Positions 22,751-35,545 of a DNA stretch of 64,000 nucleotides are shown piece after piece. Every line of letters begins with the position of its first letter. The stretch's first letter is position 1. The stretch is taken from assembly GCA_026826555.1 (NCBI GenBank), contig JAKSZT010054568.1:13221847-13285846 (forward strand), read 5' to 3'. The notes below the pieces were generated by a model. That model did not search any database and was not told the origin of the DNA. It saw only the letters and a list, made by a program, of their open reading frames with translations. A program made the translations under genes and the position numbers. The DNA is from Tolypeutes matacus. Lineage: Eukaryota > Chordata > Mammalia > Cingulata > Chlamyphoridae.

Positions 22751-23196
22751 TTTTTTTTTTTAAGATTTATTTATTTCTCCCCACCCCCTTGTTGCTTTTC
22801 ACTTGCTGTCTGTTCGTCTTCCTTGTTTCTTTAGGAGGCACCGGGAGCCAAACCTGGGACCTCTGATGTGGGAGGGAGGTGCCTAATGTTTTGAGCCACC
22901 TCCACTCCCTGCTTTTTGTTGTGTCTCTCATTATGTTTTTTTCCTCCCCATGTCTGGCTTGTTATGTCTTCTTGTGTCAGCTTGCTGTCTTCTTTAGGAG
23001 GCACCAGGAACCTCTGCTCCCTACTTTGTTGTGTCTCTCATTAAGTTTTTTCTTCTTGTGTCTCTTGTTGCGTCAGCTTGCCGCGCCTGCTCCACACGCA
23101 AGCTTGCTTCTTCTTTAGGAGGCCCCGGGATCTGAACCAGCGACCTCCCATGTGGTAAACGGGAGCCCAGTCGCCTAAGCCACATCCACTTCCCTC
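22751..23196 (-). mobile_element. DAS-type SINE, three-unit form, minus strand
   Basis: Reading the minus strand, a tRNA-like head (23196-23118, 'cgggttcagatccc'-like B box) is followed by a truncated second unit (about 23020-22990) and a third tRNA-like unit (about 22905-22821), then a tail ending in a T run on the plus strand at 22751-22761. The same arrangement is seen at 47,740-48,220. Confidence 0.85.
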
Positions 23197-23939
23197 GATT
23201 ATCTTTTTAAAATAATTTTTATTTGGTTTGAGGATGTTTGGATACATGAAGTGAAATATGGCTACCCAACACTATAAATTTGTAAACTTCAAATAAAGCA
23301 TAGTGAAGAATTGGAACATTATCACCTTTTCTCAATGTTTGGAATTATTCCTTAATCTTCACTGTTACCAATAAACAAAATAATATTTTGCATGAGCTTG
23401 GGAAATTGTTATCTTATGCCTATTTTGGAGTGACTATAAAGGTAAAATCAGGTCTTGTAAATGAAAGTCCTTTGTAAATACCAAAGAAGTATTATTTGCT
23501 GTTATTCTACTGCATATACATGCAAGAAATATATGTATGAGATAAATCTTTTAAAGATGCAATATGACATCATTAAAAATATATACCATGTATACTAGTG
23601 ATTGTTTCCTCTGTTCAGCCTGCAAATATACCCATAGCTACTCATATTGAAAACTCCCCTTCCTTCCAGATAGAGCCCCCAGCTCCTCATCCTTCTGGTA
23701 CACACTGGGAAGTGCCTGCACCAATGCATCGTCCTCCTCAAGGCACTGGATCTGACTCAGCCACACGACTGCAAGAGCACCTTCCACACAGCTGACCCCT
23801 CTGAAGAAACATAAGGGGGAATGCTGCCGTGGACCAAGGTAGCCTTATTATTATTCTAGCAATGGAAGAACTTTCCTCGTGGATATAAAGGCAGAACCAG
23901 AGGTTCTGAGGGGAGGGAGAGGGGAGCAGAGGTGTGACA
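23197..23939. other. AT-rich sequence, no gene seen
   Basis: Unassigned AT-rich DNA. The last 300 bases may be an upstream part of the L1 3' UTR that follows, but I cannot confirm it. Confidence 0.35.
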
Positions 23940-24250
23940 CTGGGCATTTGGGGGACATTGGAATTATCCTGCATGACACTGCAATGACAGATACAGGCCA
24001 TTATACATTTTGTCAAAACCTGTAAAATTGTGCGGTGCGAAGTGTAAACCATAATATAAACTATAGACCACGGTTAGTAGCAATGCTTCAATATGTGGTC
24101 ATCAATTGTAACAAATGTACCACCCTAATGAAGATGGTTGTTAATGGGGAAAAGGGTGGGAGGGGGAGAGGGTGAGCTATATGGGAATCCCTGACATTTT
24201 TAATATAATATTTATGTAATCTAAAGCTTCTTTAAAAATAAAATATAAAG
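23940..24250 (+). repeat. L1M 3' UTR fragment
   Basis: The text 'cattatacattttgtcaaaacctgtaaaattg...aaaccataatataaactatagaccacggttagtagcaatg...tcaattgtaacaaatgtaccac' is the typical old L1 3' end, closing with 'aaaaataaaatata'. Confidence 0.78.
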
Positions 24251-24840
24251 AAAGCATTTTTTAAGAGCCTTAAAGAACTTTAAAAGTTCTTTCCACCCAT
24301 ATCACATGTTATTTTCTCTGGATACCTTCTCTATCCTGCCTTTCACATAGACAATCCTTCCTTTTTTGTACTCCTCTACCAAGATCAAAATTAAACTTAA
24401 GTTGTAGAAGTGTTTATCACCTCCACTGCATTAGATTAGACTCAAAGGGAAAAAGTCTTATTCATCTTGATTCATCTATGCTTAACATAATACCCGAAAA
24501 ATTGCGGGTGCCCAATAAATAGTGAATTGAACAGACCTATTCCTGATCTACCTTAAGCAAACCTTAAGAATCATAATCCTCATCTGTATAACATTTTAGT
24601 TAGATCATACTGATTTTTTTTCAGTTATTTATTAGAGTCAAATTATGATCACTTGGCTGTGGATGATAGTGAAAATATACCCTAAAGATGAATTATCCAT
24701 TGTAGTCCTTTTGGTTTTAAGTAAATCAAACAGCTAAAATTCTCTCTTACCACTCAGTTAGGAAGGCAGGCAGGAAAAATTTATGCAAAAATCTAGTCAA
24801 GAATCTCATTCTCTAATTGCTATGAAGTCAATCTGTATAA
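24251..24840. other. Unique AT-rich sequence, no gene seen
   Basis: A weak MIR/L2-like tail may lie near 24,470-24,530 ('atacccgaaaaattgcgggtgcccaataaatagtgaattgaac'). Nothing else recognised. Confidence 0.35.
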
Positions 24841-26990
24841 AAATTGCAGACCAATTTCTTTAATGAATATATATGCAAAAAATCCTCAACAAAATACTAG
24901 CAAATTGAATTCAACAGCACCACGATCAAGTGGTATTTATCCTAGGTATGCAAGTTTGGTTCAACTCAAGAAAATCTATTATTATCATGCACCACATTAA
25001 CAAAACCAAGGGAAAAACATATGCTCATCTCAAGTGATGCAGAAAAGGTGTTTGACAAAATTCATCATCCTTTCTTTATAAAAACACTTAGCAACATAGA
25101 AATACAAGAAAACTTCCTCAACATACAAAGCGCATATAGGAAAACCCCACAGCTAACATCCTACTCAACGGTGAAAGACTGGGGCTTTTCTCCTAAGACC
25201 TGGGACGAGACAAGGATGCCCCTCTCACCACTGTTATTCAACATTGTCCTGGAAGTTCTAGCCAGAGCAATTAGGAAGAAGAAGACATAAACCGATCCCA
25301 ATTGGAAAGGAAGAAATAAAGCATTCCCTATTTGTAGACAACACGATCTATTTCTAGAAAGTCCTGAAAAACTATAATAAAGCTACTAAAGCTAATAAAC
25401 AAATTCAGCAAAGTGGCCAGGTACAAGACCAGCATGTAAAAATCAATAGTGTTTCTATACTCTAGTGATGAGCAATGCGAGGAGGAATTCAAGGAAAAAT
25501 TTCCATTTACTAAAGAAACTGAAAGAATAAATATCTAGGAATCAATTTAACCCCCAGGATGTAAAGGACTTATACATGGAAAACTACAAAACTTTACTAA
25601 AAGAAATCAAAGATCTAAAATGGAAGGATATTCCATGCTCATGGATTAGAAGACTAAATATTTAAATATTGTTAAGATGTCAGTTCCACCAAAAATAATT
25701 GACAGATTCTAACACTCCCAATCAAAATTACAGCAGCCTAATTTGCAGAACTGGAAAGGCCAATCATCATATTTATTTGGAAGGCGAAGGAGCCCCGAAT
25801 AGCCAAAAACATCTTGAAAGAAAAGGACGAAGTTGGAAGACTCTCACTTTCTGACTTTCGAGCATATTACTTAGCTACAGTGGTACAAACAGCATGGCAC
25901 TGGAAGAGGGATAGGCATCAGACCAATGGGATCAAATTGAGCATACTAAAATTGACCCTCACATCTACGGCCAATTGATTTTTGATAATGCTGCCAAGTC
26001 CACTCAATTGGGAAAGAATAGTTTTTTCAACAAAATGGTTCTGGGAGAACTGGCTCTCCATATGCAAAAGAAAGGACTCCTATCTCACACCATATACAAA
26101 AATTAACTCAAAATGCATCAAAGACCTAAATGTTAGAACAAAGACTATAAAACTCCTAGACTTCAGGCCCTTATGGTGGGCAATGTTTTCTTAGACTTTA
26201 CCCCCAAAGCATAAGTAATAGAAAAAATTGATAAATGGGACCTCATCAAACTTAAAAACTTTTGCATATCAAAGTACTTTATCATGAAGATGAAAGAACA
26301 ACCTACTCATCGGGAGAAAATATTTGGAAGCCACATATCTGATAAGGGTTTAATATCTAGAATATATAAAGAAACTCTACAACTCAACAATGAAAAGACA
26401 AACAACCCCATTAAAAATGGGCAAAGGACTTGAATAGGCATTTCTCCAAAGAGGATATACAAATGGCTTAAAAAATCACATGAAAAGATGCTCAATATCA
26501 TTAGACATTAGGGAAATGCAAACAAAACCCACAATGAAATACCATTTCACACCCACTATAATGGTTACTATTTTTTAAAAAGACGGAAAATTACAAATAC
26601 TAAGAGGATGTGGAGAAATAGGAGCACTCACTCTTTGCTGGTGGGGATGCAAACTGGCGCTGCTGCTCTGGAAGCTAAGCACAGAAGAGCGCTATGACTA
26701 CGAGGTACATACCCAGAAGAACTGAAAGCAGGGGCTCCGACAGATACTCGAACCCCAGTGTCCACAGCAGTGTTATTCTCAATTGCCAAAAGACAGAAGC
26801 AACTCAAGTGTCCATGAATGGATAACCAAAATGTGGTCTAAACATACAGTGGAATATTACTCAGCAGTAGAAAGGAATGGAATGAAGTCCTGATTCTTGC
26901 AACAACACGGATGAACCTTGAAGACATCATGTTGAGTAAAATAAGCCAGACATGAAGGACAAATGTTGTATGATTTCACTGATACAAAAT
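24841..26990 (+). pseudogene. L1 ORF2 remnant (reverse transcriptase to C-terminus), broken
   Basis: Recognisable pieces are KVFDKIHHPFFIKTLSNIEI (from 25048), [20 protein letters not shown] (to 25288), the catalytic box reading LFVDNTI near 25,340 instead of FADD, and the C-terminal text around 25,985-26,190. The catalytic box has lost its normal aspartate pair, and many stops break the frame. Such a copy cannot mobilise itself. Confidence 0.82.
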
Positions 26991-27588
26991 AATTAGAATA
27001 AGCAAACCCACAGGGTTAGAATCTGGGGTAGAGGTTACCAGGGGCTGAGGTGGGAGGAGGGACTGGGGAGTTAATGCTTAAATTGTACAGAGTTTCTATT
27101 TGGGTCAATCGTAAAATTTTGGAAATGGCCGGTGGTAACAGTAGCACATTGTGAATATAATTAACAGGACTAAATTATATATGTGAATGTTGTTAAAAGG
27201 GGAAATTTTAGGCTGTATTATGTTACTAGAATAACAATTTAAAGAAGTAACATAGGACTATACACCTCAGTGAATGCTGCTACAAACAATGGACTGTAGT
27301 CGACAGAACAATTATAAAAATGTTCTTCCATGAATTATAACAAATGTACTACACCAGTGCAAGTTGTTAATAGTAGGGTGATGCGTGGGGAAAATAAAAC
27401 ACCCTAATGTAAACTACGGACTATAGTTAATAGTACAATTATAAAACTCTTTCATCAGTTGTAACAAAGGTACCACACTAATATGAAGTATTAAAAAATA
27501 GGGGGTATATATGGAAATTCTGTATTTTCTGCATGATTTTTCTGTAAACCTACAACTTTTCTAATAAAAATTTATTTTAAAATGCCAA
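24841..27588 (+). mobile_element. L1 copy, 5' truncated in reverse transcriptase
   Basis: The insertion starts within ORF2 ('aattgcagaccaatttctttaatgaatata'), continues through the reverse transcriptase and C-terminal domains and a long 3' UTR, and ends in 'aataaaaatttattttaaaa'. The 3' UTR again contains repeated 'actacggactatagttaatag' blocks (about 27,270-27,470). Confidence 0.85.
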
Positions 27589-27589
27589 A

Positions 27590-27765
27590 GAAAGACTTTT
27601 TCAGAGAAACAAAAACTGAGGGACCCCATGCCTATAGACCTATTCTACAAGAAATGTTAAAATTCTTTAGGTAGAACTATTGCGTCAGACAGAAACTTGG
27701 ATCTATACAAAGAACTGGAGATTACAGTTAATAAATGAAGATAAAATAAAATTCTTTTTCTCATT
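27590..27765 (+). repeat. L1 ORF1 3' fragment
   Basis: The text 'cagagaaacaaaaactgagggaccccatgcctatagacctattctacaagaaatgttaaaattctttaggtag' follows the ORF1 C-terminal consensus. It begins directly after the A-rich end of the preceding L1, so two L1 pieces abut. Confidence 0.75.
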
Positions 27766-30700
27766 TATAGCTGCTCTAAAAGGTAACTGGCTGCCCAAAA
27801 CACGTGCTGACAGACTTTCTGTAAAGGGTTCATGAGGCCCCTCTTGCAACTCTCCAGCCGAACGTTATGACGCAGAAGCAGCCACGGCCAATGTGCAGAC
27901 TAACGGGCATCGCTGTTCTAGAACTTCACTTACAAATAAACGGCCCAGAGAGGGCCCTCGGATCACGGCTTGCCAGCCACGGCTGCCAACTATGGAAGCA
28001 GCACAGCAGCAAAGCATCACATCCATGGATTTGGAGCACTCGTGAAAATGAAAGGTGTGAGGTCAACCCAGGAAGGGTGGAGGAAGGGTGGACTTACCCT
28101 CTGCTGAGGTGCATGCTACTACTTAAGGGCAAATCCTAACTAAATATATATATTGTAAGCTTTGGGGAATCACTAATCACCAGGTGAGCCTGGAGAATCT
28201 TGTGGAACCAGAAAACAGAAAGTAAGGAAGGGCTTGGAAAAAATACGTGTTGAATGGACACAGGAACCAACCTGAAAGCCCACCCGGTGGCCGAAACTGG
28301 CACTTGCACAAAAATGTAAGTGAGATTATAACTAAATAACCTTAAAAACCCATAAATCCATACTGATATAAACAAATACCTGAACAAATAAATAAGTGAA
28401 CGGTGGGAAAGAGACAATTCTACTTATTGAATGTAGTAGCAAAGAGGGAACTAGAAAATCACCTTCACAACGCCTCAGCAGTAACTGCTGTGGCTGGCTC
28501 CAACGCAGGTGCTAAAATTAGTGGGCAAAGGTAAAAGCAGAAACGGTATTTACAGAGCCTCAGCTAGTTAGGGACTGTAGGGGAGATTTCCTTACAGAGG
28601 GACGTCCTGGCAGGCACCCCTTAGCACGTCCGGGCCAGCATCTCCGGCGATGCGCCAGGTAGCACAGACATGAGAAAACACTCGTCTGCCTCGGAGGAGC
28701 CTTCCACACAGTGCCTGGCCAGCACTTAGGGTCGAGGTCATGAAAGACAAGGAAGGAGGAGGAGAACCAGCAGACACCACGACGACGGAGCCTCGGGAAG
28801 TAAGGTGGGGAAGACACACTTCAGGTGCAGCTTATCTAGGAGGGAAGTTCCTCAAGGGCTTGTCACGTGGGTGTAATGAAAGGCAGAAGCACACCGACCC
28901 CTGGCAGCCCCAAACGTAGGCTAAAGAGTTGGTGCTCTATCCAGAAGGTACTTGGGGGACCGGTGAAATTTTGTGGGGAGGGTGTGAAATGCTAGGAGAA
29001 CTTTGTTTTGTGAAGCCAACCTGCCCATGGTGCAGAAATGCTTCGTGGGCGGCTCCGGCAACAGTCCACCTGGAGTGTCAAGCCAGGATCCTGACTGGCG
29101 TGCATGGAGAATTTACGAAGGGAAAACACATTTCCAAGTTGACCAGCTTCTGAGTAAACTAAAAGCTACAGCTGTAACACCACCAGTCCCCACAGAGGCC
29201 CAAGGGGGGGTACACAAGCAGGGGAGGGGGAGCTACATTAAGTCTGACCCGGGGTGGGGAGCGGGCAGAGCTGGCATCAAGACTCCTGACCCCATAAGTG
29301 CAATGACAGCCCTTGTTGCTTTTCCTGGATTTAGGAAAATCGAGTCTGCTTTTACTTTCACAGTAATGCATAAAAACAAGGGCAAGAGATTGAGGGGGAC
29401 AAAGTGATCAACAATGAAAGCCCTCGTGTAGGCGTCAGTGCACATGGGCTGGCCATGTGGCCGTTCTGAGAGGCCTCAGACAACCACCCCCTCCCAATCT
29501 AGGATCAAAACAGATAAAAAGTCCCACTCACCTAAAATCTCAATGAAATCCCAGTTCCTATGAGGAATGTCTGCTATCGTTTTTCCATGACTACCAGTTA
29601 TCGGCGTTACAAATACCTGGACTATATGGGACATGGAAGGGGAGAGGGGAGGCAGCCAGGGAAAGGAGGCGAGGGGGAGCCAAAGACAAAGCTCACCTAC
29701 TTCTCAGGTGTGCCGTGGGCTGTCCTTGGGTCCTGGTTTGGGAATCGAAGGTCCTGTCTCTACTGTCTCGTCCTTCTAACGGGGAATTGGACTCTGGAGG
29801 TTCCTGTTAGGCTCCAACTTGGAGAACTCCCTGAAAACACACAATATCACATGCTGGTGCACACATCTAACTGGCATTTCCTTTGCCTTTCCCATGCTAA
29901 GGTAAGATGTTAGGGGGAAAGCTGTGTGATAAGTTAGAACTTTATAAAAACGGACCCTAGCTTGTCGTTCTGAGAACTCCATGAGAAGACCCAGAAACCA
30001 GGTACAAACTAATTAGAGCAAAGAGCAGACTCAGAACTCCATGAGTCTTGTTACGGGATTCTAATTTCCCCCAATGTCAGCCACTCATCCCTTCTTCAGT
30101 GAGTTCTGGGCCTGGGAAATAAGCATATACAAATAGATAACATTGAAAAGTACTGAAACATCATTAAGCTCACCTCTCCCTGCCTGCCATTTACCTGAGC
30201 TGCCAGGAGAAGGCCTTGTCCTCCCCATGTAGAGGGCACATTGGCAGGACCCCATTCCGTTTTCACAAGCTTCATAGGGAGGCCCCTGGTCATGGGAACT
30301 TTGGCCTTCTGGTCGACCTTGCTCTTCTTCATAGCTCTCTAGTTCTCCACAGACGAGGCCACCACCGACTGGCTGCTGTCAGGATAGGCATGGCTGCCTC
30401 TCTCCTGGTCTTGCCCTTTCCTCTCTCTGTCCTCCTGATCTTACCCCTCAGTCTACCTCCTTCCCTCCCATTTTCTTTCCTTCTCCATCTTCCTTGCATC
30501 CCTGCCCTCTGCAAAGGCTCCAGGAAAACCTCATTGTTGAGTAGCAGGATTGTGATGCCCTAAAGGGATTATGACCTCAGCATCGAGTGGTGCTCATATG
30601 AGGAAAGAAAGACAAGAGACGAAGGAAGAAAAAGCAAGGCTGCTGCAAGAAGCTGGTTTGTGGCCAGCACTGGACTCAGATGAGAGCGTGGTCAATATAG

Positions 30701-32028
30701 GAGACAGACAAAAAGTCTGGAGCCTGAGACGGCCAAACCCTTTCATGAGATCAGATTTTGTCCTGCTGATCTCTGAAGTCACAGCAAGCTGGGTAGAAGG
30801 AACTTTTAAGTCAGGTGGTTTACTCCAACAAATTGAGAAAATGTTGGAGGAAGAAATTACCTTACCCATTTTGTACAAGGTAGAAATTTGGTTTAATCTA
30901 TTTAGTCTAATATCCATTAGATTTCTGGAATTGAGGTTGCAGAAAAAGCATCAATCTCAAGAAATGTAAGCCACATACAAAACCTTTGAAGTATCCAAAG
31001 CAGAGGGAGAAATGATGAATCACTAAATTCGGGACACAATATTTGAATTATTGTCCAGTCAACTAAAAATAGGAGTTTTTAAATGGCCATAAAAATGGAA
31101 AGTTCTTAAATGGGGAGCAATGAATCCTTTCTAATATGACAGTACTGCTACACAAAGAACACAAGTCTTTGCTCAGGTGTGACCTAGGCACCCAAACTTT
31201 TAATATAAAGGAATCTCCCTTTGCTGTTTTCTTCCCAGACTCAATATACATGGCTTAGGATTAGAGGTTTTCTTCTTGGAAGCAATTTCCTTAGGAGTGG
31301 CCAGAATGCCTCGAACCAAATAGTATACGCCAGAGTAGGAGGTGGAATTTGAAATATTGGTTCATAAAAGAATGATACAAACCATGGGCCTTCTCCCGTG
31401 GGAAAAGGCAGAGTCTCTTGGGCTTCCAGGAGCACAGAATCTGCCTGACCCTTCCCATGTCTTCTTTGGATGGTGCTTTCGAATCTTGATGGAGAAGGAC
31501 TTACAGGAGGGGCTTTTTCCTCTCATCTCCACTCTTGGCACCTTGGGTATATCTGTGGTTACGCCGCAGAGTCCTAAGAAGCATGATCTAATGGTAGCAG
31601 GCAGGGCAGTGGGTTCTAAGAAGTTGATTGTTTTGTTGACTTGCAATTAGGCAACACAGCCAGCACCTTTCGTAAGTCATCTGCAAGCCCAGCATATCCC
31701 GCTGCTCTGTGTAAAAGAATGTCATTGGGAGCAGCCGTCCCTAAAATATTTACAAACCATGCCCGCTCTATACTAGGGTCTTCTAGAGCTCCTCTAGATC
31801 ACGCAACCCTCTCTTACCAAAGCTTGGGGGCCGAAAAATATTTTTAATTTTTATTTACTTCCTTTTTAAATTGTCACTCTCATCCTCAGAAGTGTACACC
31901 GGTCTAGAATACTCTGTAGACTGGCTGCTCGCCCCTCAGCCAGAACGAGCAGAGTCCAACAGCCACGAGACTCGACGGGCCCAACAGCCCTGCGGCCTCT
32001 GCAGAAGAGCAGCTTTGCCTTTCCCAGG
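27766..32028. other. Mixed unique and unassigned repeat-like sequence, no confirmed gene
   Basis: Bases 28,140-28,640 read like an old dispersed repeat but I cannot name it. Open frames at 29,560-29,913 (+), 30,571-30,969 (+, 132 codons), 30,096-30,332 (-) and 31,362-31,646 (-) show no recognised domain. The 30.1-30.5 kb minus-strand region has several frames with protein-like composition, which could mark a very old processed copy or be chance. Confidence 0.35.
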
Positions 32029-32680
32029 CGTATTAGCCAGCCAAAGGGGCCCTGATGCAAAGTGCCAGGATTCTGTTGGCTTTTATGAAGGGCATTTATT
32101 TGAGGTAAAAGCTGACAGTTACAAGGCCATAAAGAGTCCAACTCAAGGTAACTTCCATGACTGTTGCCATGTCGTGATGCAAGATGGCGGGCGACCTCTG
32201 CCTGGTCTCTTCTTCCTTCTTCCTCTTGAGGCTCCGTGGGCCCAGCCTCCAATCTCAGCTGTAGGCTGGCACAGGGCTCGTGTCTCAGGGCTTCCCATAT
32301 CAGTCTCTGGCATAGGGCTTGTTTCTTTCCGGGCCTTCTCAGCTGCTCTGTTCTCTGCAGCTACAGACTATCAGGCAAATGGCTGTTTGAGCCTTCTCCT
32401 TTCTGTCACATGGCAGGACCAAAATGACCAAGTTCTCCCCACTTCCGTGTGTCTTCTTGAGTGAGTGTCCGTTTATATCAGCCCACCAAGGGGGCAGGGA
32501 CTCAACCTGAGTCACACCCTATGACGTGGTCGAATCAAAGCCCTAATCTTAGCAGGTAATTTAATCAAGACATGCCAGCTGAATCTAATGCATTCAAAGG
32601 GGATCACACCCAGAGGAAGAGACCAGTTTATAAACATAATCTCTCTTTTGGGGATTCATAAATAATCTCAAACGGCCACA
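32029..32680 (-). mobile_element. Solo LTR, MaLR-like, minus strand
   Basis: On the minus strand the element runs from TGTGGCCGTTTGAG to GGCTAATACG (the expected final CA has become CG). Near its end are an AATAAA-type signal and 'aaaagccaacag'. It aligns along its length to the LTR at 34,104, at roughly three-quarters identity by eye. The ending '(A)CTAATACA' is the one seen in mammalian MaLR LTRs. No clear target-site duplication remains. It is an old noncoding LTR with no viral gene inside. Confidence 0.72.
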
Positions 32681-34103
32681 GGGGGCTCTACAGAGGTAAG
32701 TGTGTCAGCCTGAAACGGTCCCCTCTGCAGGTCAGACCGCACCACAAAAACACTCACTCAGAGCTGGCCGTGACCCCTGCAGAGCCAAAGGGGGATGAAG
32801 AGAATGGCCCCGGGTGAAAGGGGAGGTCAAACCACGCTCCAAAGGGCGCCCACAGGAAAAGGGAGCTACGGGGCTCTATAGGTGAAGGAGGTGGGTTCCT
32901 GGTCACCAGGAAAAGGCCCCGGGCTGTGCCTGGAGGCCGCGAGCTCCCAGCGGGAGGCGGCTGGGGCTGCCCCAGACAGCGCACGAGGACGGCAAGGCGC
33001 CTTCCATGCTGCGCCCAGCCCTGGCCTGCGAATAGCCTCGCTCTCCTTTCCCTCTGTCTTCCAGGGTGAACCGCTGCCTCTTGTGCAAACCTACCTGAGG
33101 ACTCCACGTTAGGCTTTCCTCCACCTGCGGGTCTGTGGAGACGCACGTCACGTCTCAAAGCCGGGCCTAGGCTGCGGAACCCAGGACGGCCTCGTTCTGG
33201 GGAAGCTCCAGGATGGGCGTTTGTGAACAGAAAGGGGACCATGACCCCTGCCCCATGAGTACTGGGGACATAAGAGAACTCTGCCTCAAGGGATTCCAAG
33301 AAAGCTGTTTCCAAAGGACATTTTGAATTTCAGATCTGCCCCTGGCTACCTGTGAGGGAAATCGGCTGTGCAAGATCTACCCAAATCTGACCCAGGCTCA
33401 GCCAACTTCGTGCTGTCCCAGCTGGAACAGTGAGGACACTGGCTCAGTTAAAAATCCCACAGGTCTTCCTAGAGCCTGGGTGCTCAGGGGTCAGGAGACA
33501 TGAGCTGGCCTGTGCTCCACCACTGACCACGGAGCCCACAGGCCCTCGGGCCCCCCGCCTGCCAGGGGGCCATGGGAAGGGGGAAGCAGGTCCCCTGGGA
33601 CAGCTTCCAGCAGGACCTGTGACAGTTGGCATGCTCCCGCCCTCCCCATACCACGCTGTCATTGCCAGTCTTGCTTCTGTGATAACCTGGGGCATCTCTA
33701 ATAATCCCAAGGATACTGAGAACTTTCCAGGAGGAATCCATGCGAACTCACTTTAATTTTAAAACAGGCGCCTTCCAGGCCATACTTTCTCACCTGGGGC
33801 TAAGTAGAGAGCATCACTAATCCGTTCAGAGGAAACTCTGGGCAGAGTACAACCTACACAAGACAAAGAATCAGTAGGGAAAGGTTTCGGTTACAGACTG
33901 GAAGCGAGGGGGGGGCAGAGGCACTCCCTTCACCCCAACACGATTCCAGCTGAATTCTCTTCCGGCTCACCCTGCTTGGCAATGCCCAATCCGCCACGGA
34001 CCTGCTGTCAGACAGGCAATGCCCGCAGCGGCCCCGGAGACAGGATCAGCATCACGGAGCGGGCGAGCCCCTGGCCACACGCACGCCGATGCTCCAGGGC
34101 CAG
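32681..34103. other. Sequence between two related LTRs; no retroviral genes
   Basis: Neither a primer-binding site beside the upstream LTR nor a purine tract beside the downstream LTR is visible, so this does not look like proviral interior. A 186-codon minus-strand frame (32,754-33,314) has no recognised domain. A 38-base minus-strand exon-like block (33,095-33,132, acceptor tctccacag, donor CAG|GTAGGT) and a strong plus-strand acceptor ending at 33,064 are present. A MIR-like scrap lies near 33,470-33,540. Confidence 0.4.
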
Positions 34104-34772
34104 TGTATTAGTCAGCCACGGGGGCGCTGATGCAAAGTACCAGAGCCCTGTTGGCTTTTATAAAGGGTATTTATTGGGGGCAGAAGCTTACAGTTACCAG
34201 GTCATAAAGTGTAAGTTACTTCCTTCACCAAAGTCTGTTGCCACGTGTTGGAGCAAGACGGCTGCCGACGCCTGCCAGGGTTCAGCCTCCCTCTTCCGGC
34301 TCCGTGGTCCCAGCTTCTTCCAGTCTCAGCCGCAGGCTGGGATAAGTCTCGTCTCTGTCCCGGGGCTCATTTCTCTCTGGGCTCAGCTGCTCTGCTCTCT
34401 CCATAAGGCCAGCTGTAGACTGTCAGGTGAACGGCTCATCCCTCTTCCCGGGGCCTCTGCCGTGTCTGATGAAGCCTTCTCTCCTTCCTCACGTATCTGC
34501 TTCTCTGTGTGTTTACTTCCCAGGGCTCCAGCATTAAAACTCCAACTAATTCCTGTGCCGTGTGGTTTTCTCTGTGAGTCCCTGCCCTCTAAGGGGGCTG
34601 GGACTCAACGTCCCACTGACGTGGCCCAATCAAAGCCTTAATCATTATTTAATCAAGTAGGAGTGAAACCTCTGAATCCAATCCAATCTAATATGCCCAG
34701 AGGAGCAGACCAGTTCACAAACATAATCCAATATCTATTTTTGGAATTCATAAACAATATCAGACTGCTACA
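34104..34772 (-). mobile_element. Solo LTR, MaLR-like, minus strand
   Basis: The minus-strand LTR starts TGTAGCAGTCTGATATTG and ends GGCTGACTAATACA, with AATAAA followed by TATAAAA close to its 3' end. The flanking five bases read CCAGC before and CTGGC after (minus strand); both derive from CCGGC by one CpG decay each. A five-base duplication is what class III/MaLR elements leave. No internal retroviral sequence is attached. Confidence 0.78.
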
Positions 34773-34869
34773 GCTGGCCTCAAGCATCTGACTGCAAGGC
34801 AGCATGCCTCCACTGTCCTGCTCCCCCAGATCCCTCCTTGCAGCCTAAACTCGAGCCACATGGGGTCGT

Positions 34870-35225
34870 TTTCACTTCCTTGTGCTTGCTACCACAGGAC
34901 CTTTATATGTGCTGGCCCCTCTGGGTATAATCCTCTCCCGTCTTCACCTAGTTAGCTGCTACTCATTCTTCAACCTAGTATAAGTTAGTACGCTAACCTC
35001 CCAAACGACGTCAAGTCTCCATCAGACATTTGTGCTGCTCCATATAGCTTTTATCCAAAATATCTGTTAGGGTTGAAACTTTCCATTTGCCTAATTACTG
35101 CACAGTTGTCCCCACAGGCAGCCAGCTGGATGAGGGAAAAGACCATATCTGTCCAAGCACTGCACACAGTGTCTGGCACTGGGCAGGTGCTCAAGAAGCA
35201 TTTTCTAATGAATGCTTGAATGTTA
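34870..35225 (+). repeat. L2 3' end
   Basis: Text such as 'cttcacctagttagctgctactcattcttcaacc' and, after an interruption, 'gcactgcacacagtgtctggcactgggcaggtgctcaagaagcattttctaatgaatgcttgaatg' is the L2 3' end. Confidence 0.75.
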
Positions 35226-35545
35226 ATCCCGTATATCAAGATCATAATAAAAATAATAGCAGCGAGCCAAGCACATGTTCATTATAGTGCAAATGGCCTC
35301 ACTTGGCATCCGAGGCACCAGTGCTCTTAGCTAAAGCGCATGAGGGAAGTCCCTGAACACGCTCCTTCCTGCACAAGCCACTTTGTACAAGCACGGCGGA
35401 GGGCAAAGGCTCTCAGGGACCCTCACGACCTAGTAGGTGCAGCAGAGAAAGTTCCAGGGATGCAGAGCAGACGCCAACTGGGGTGGGAAAAGGAAAGAAC
35501 ACAAGGGAAGGCTGGAGACGCCCCACGGTGAAACATTATTATTAC

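Noticed and set aside
30096..30332. Minus-strand frame beginning MKKSKVDQKAKVP as a processed pseudogene
   Set aside because: The composition is protein-like, but I recognise no parent gene, there is no poly-A remnant or target duplication, and neighbouring frames look equally plausible.
32681..34103. Interior of a small provirus between two LTRs
   Set aside because: No primer-binding site, purine tract or viral-protein-like frame. The LTRs are diverged, and one has its own probable target duplication.
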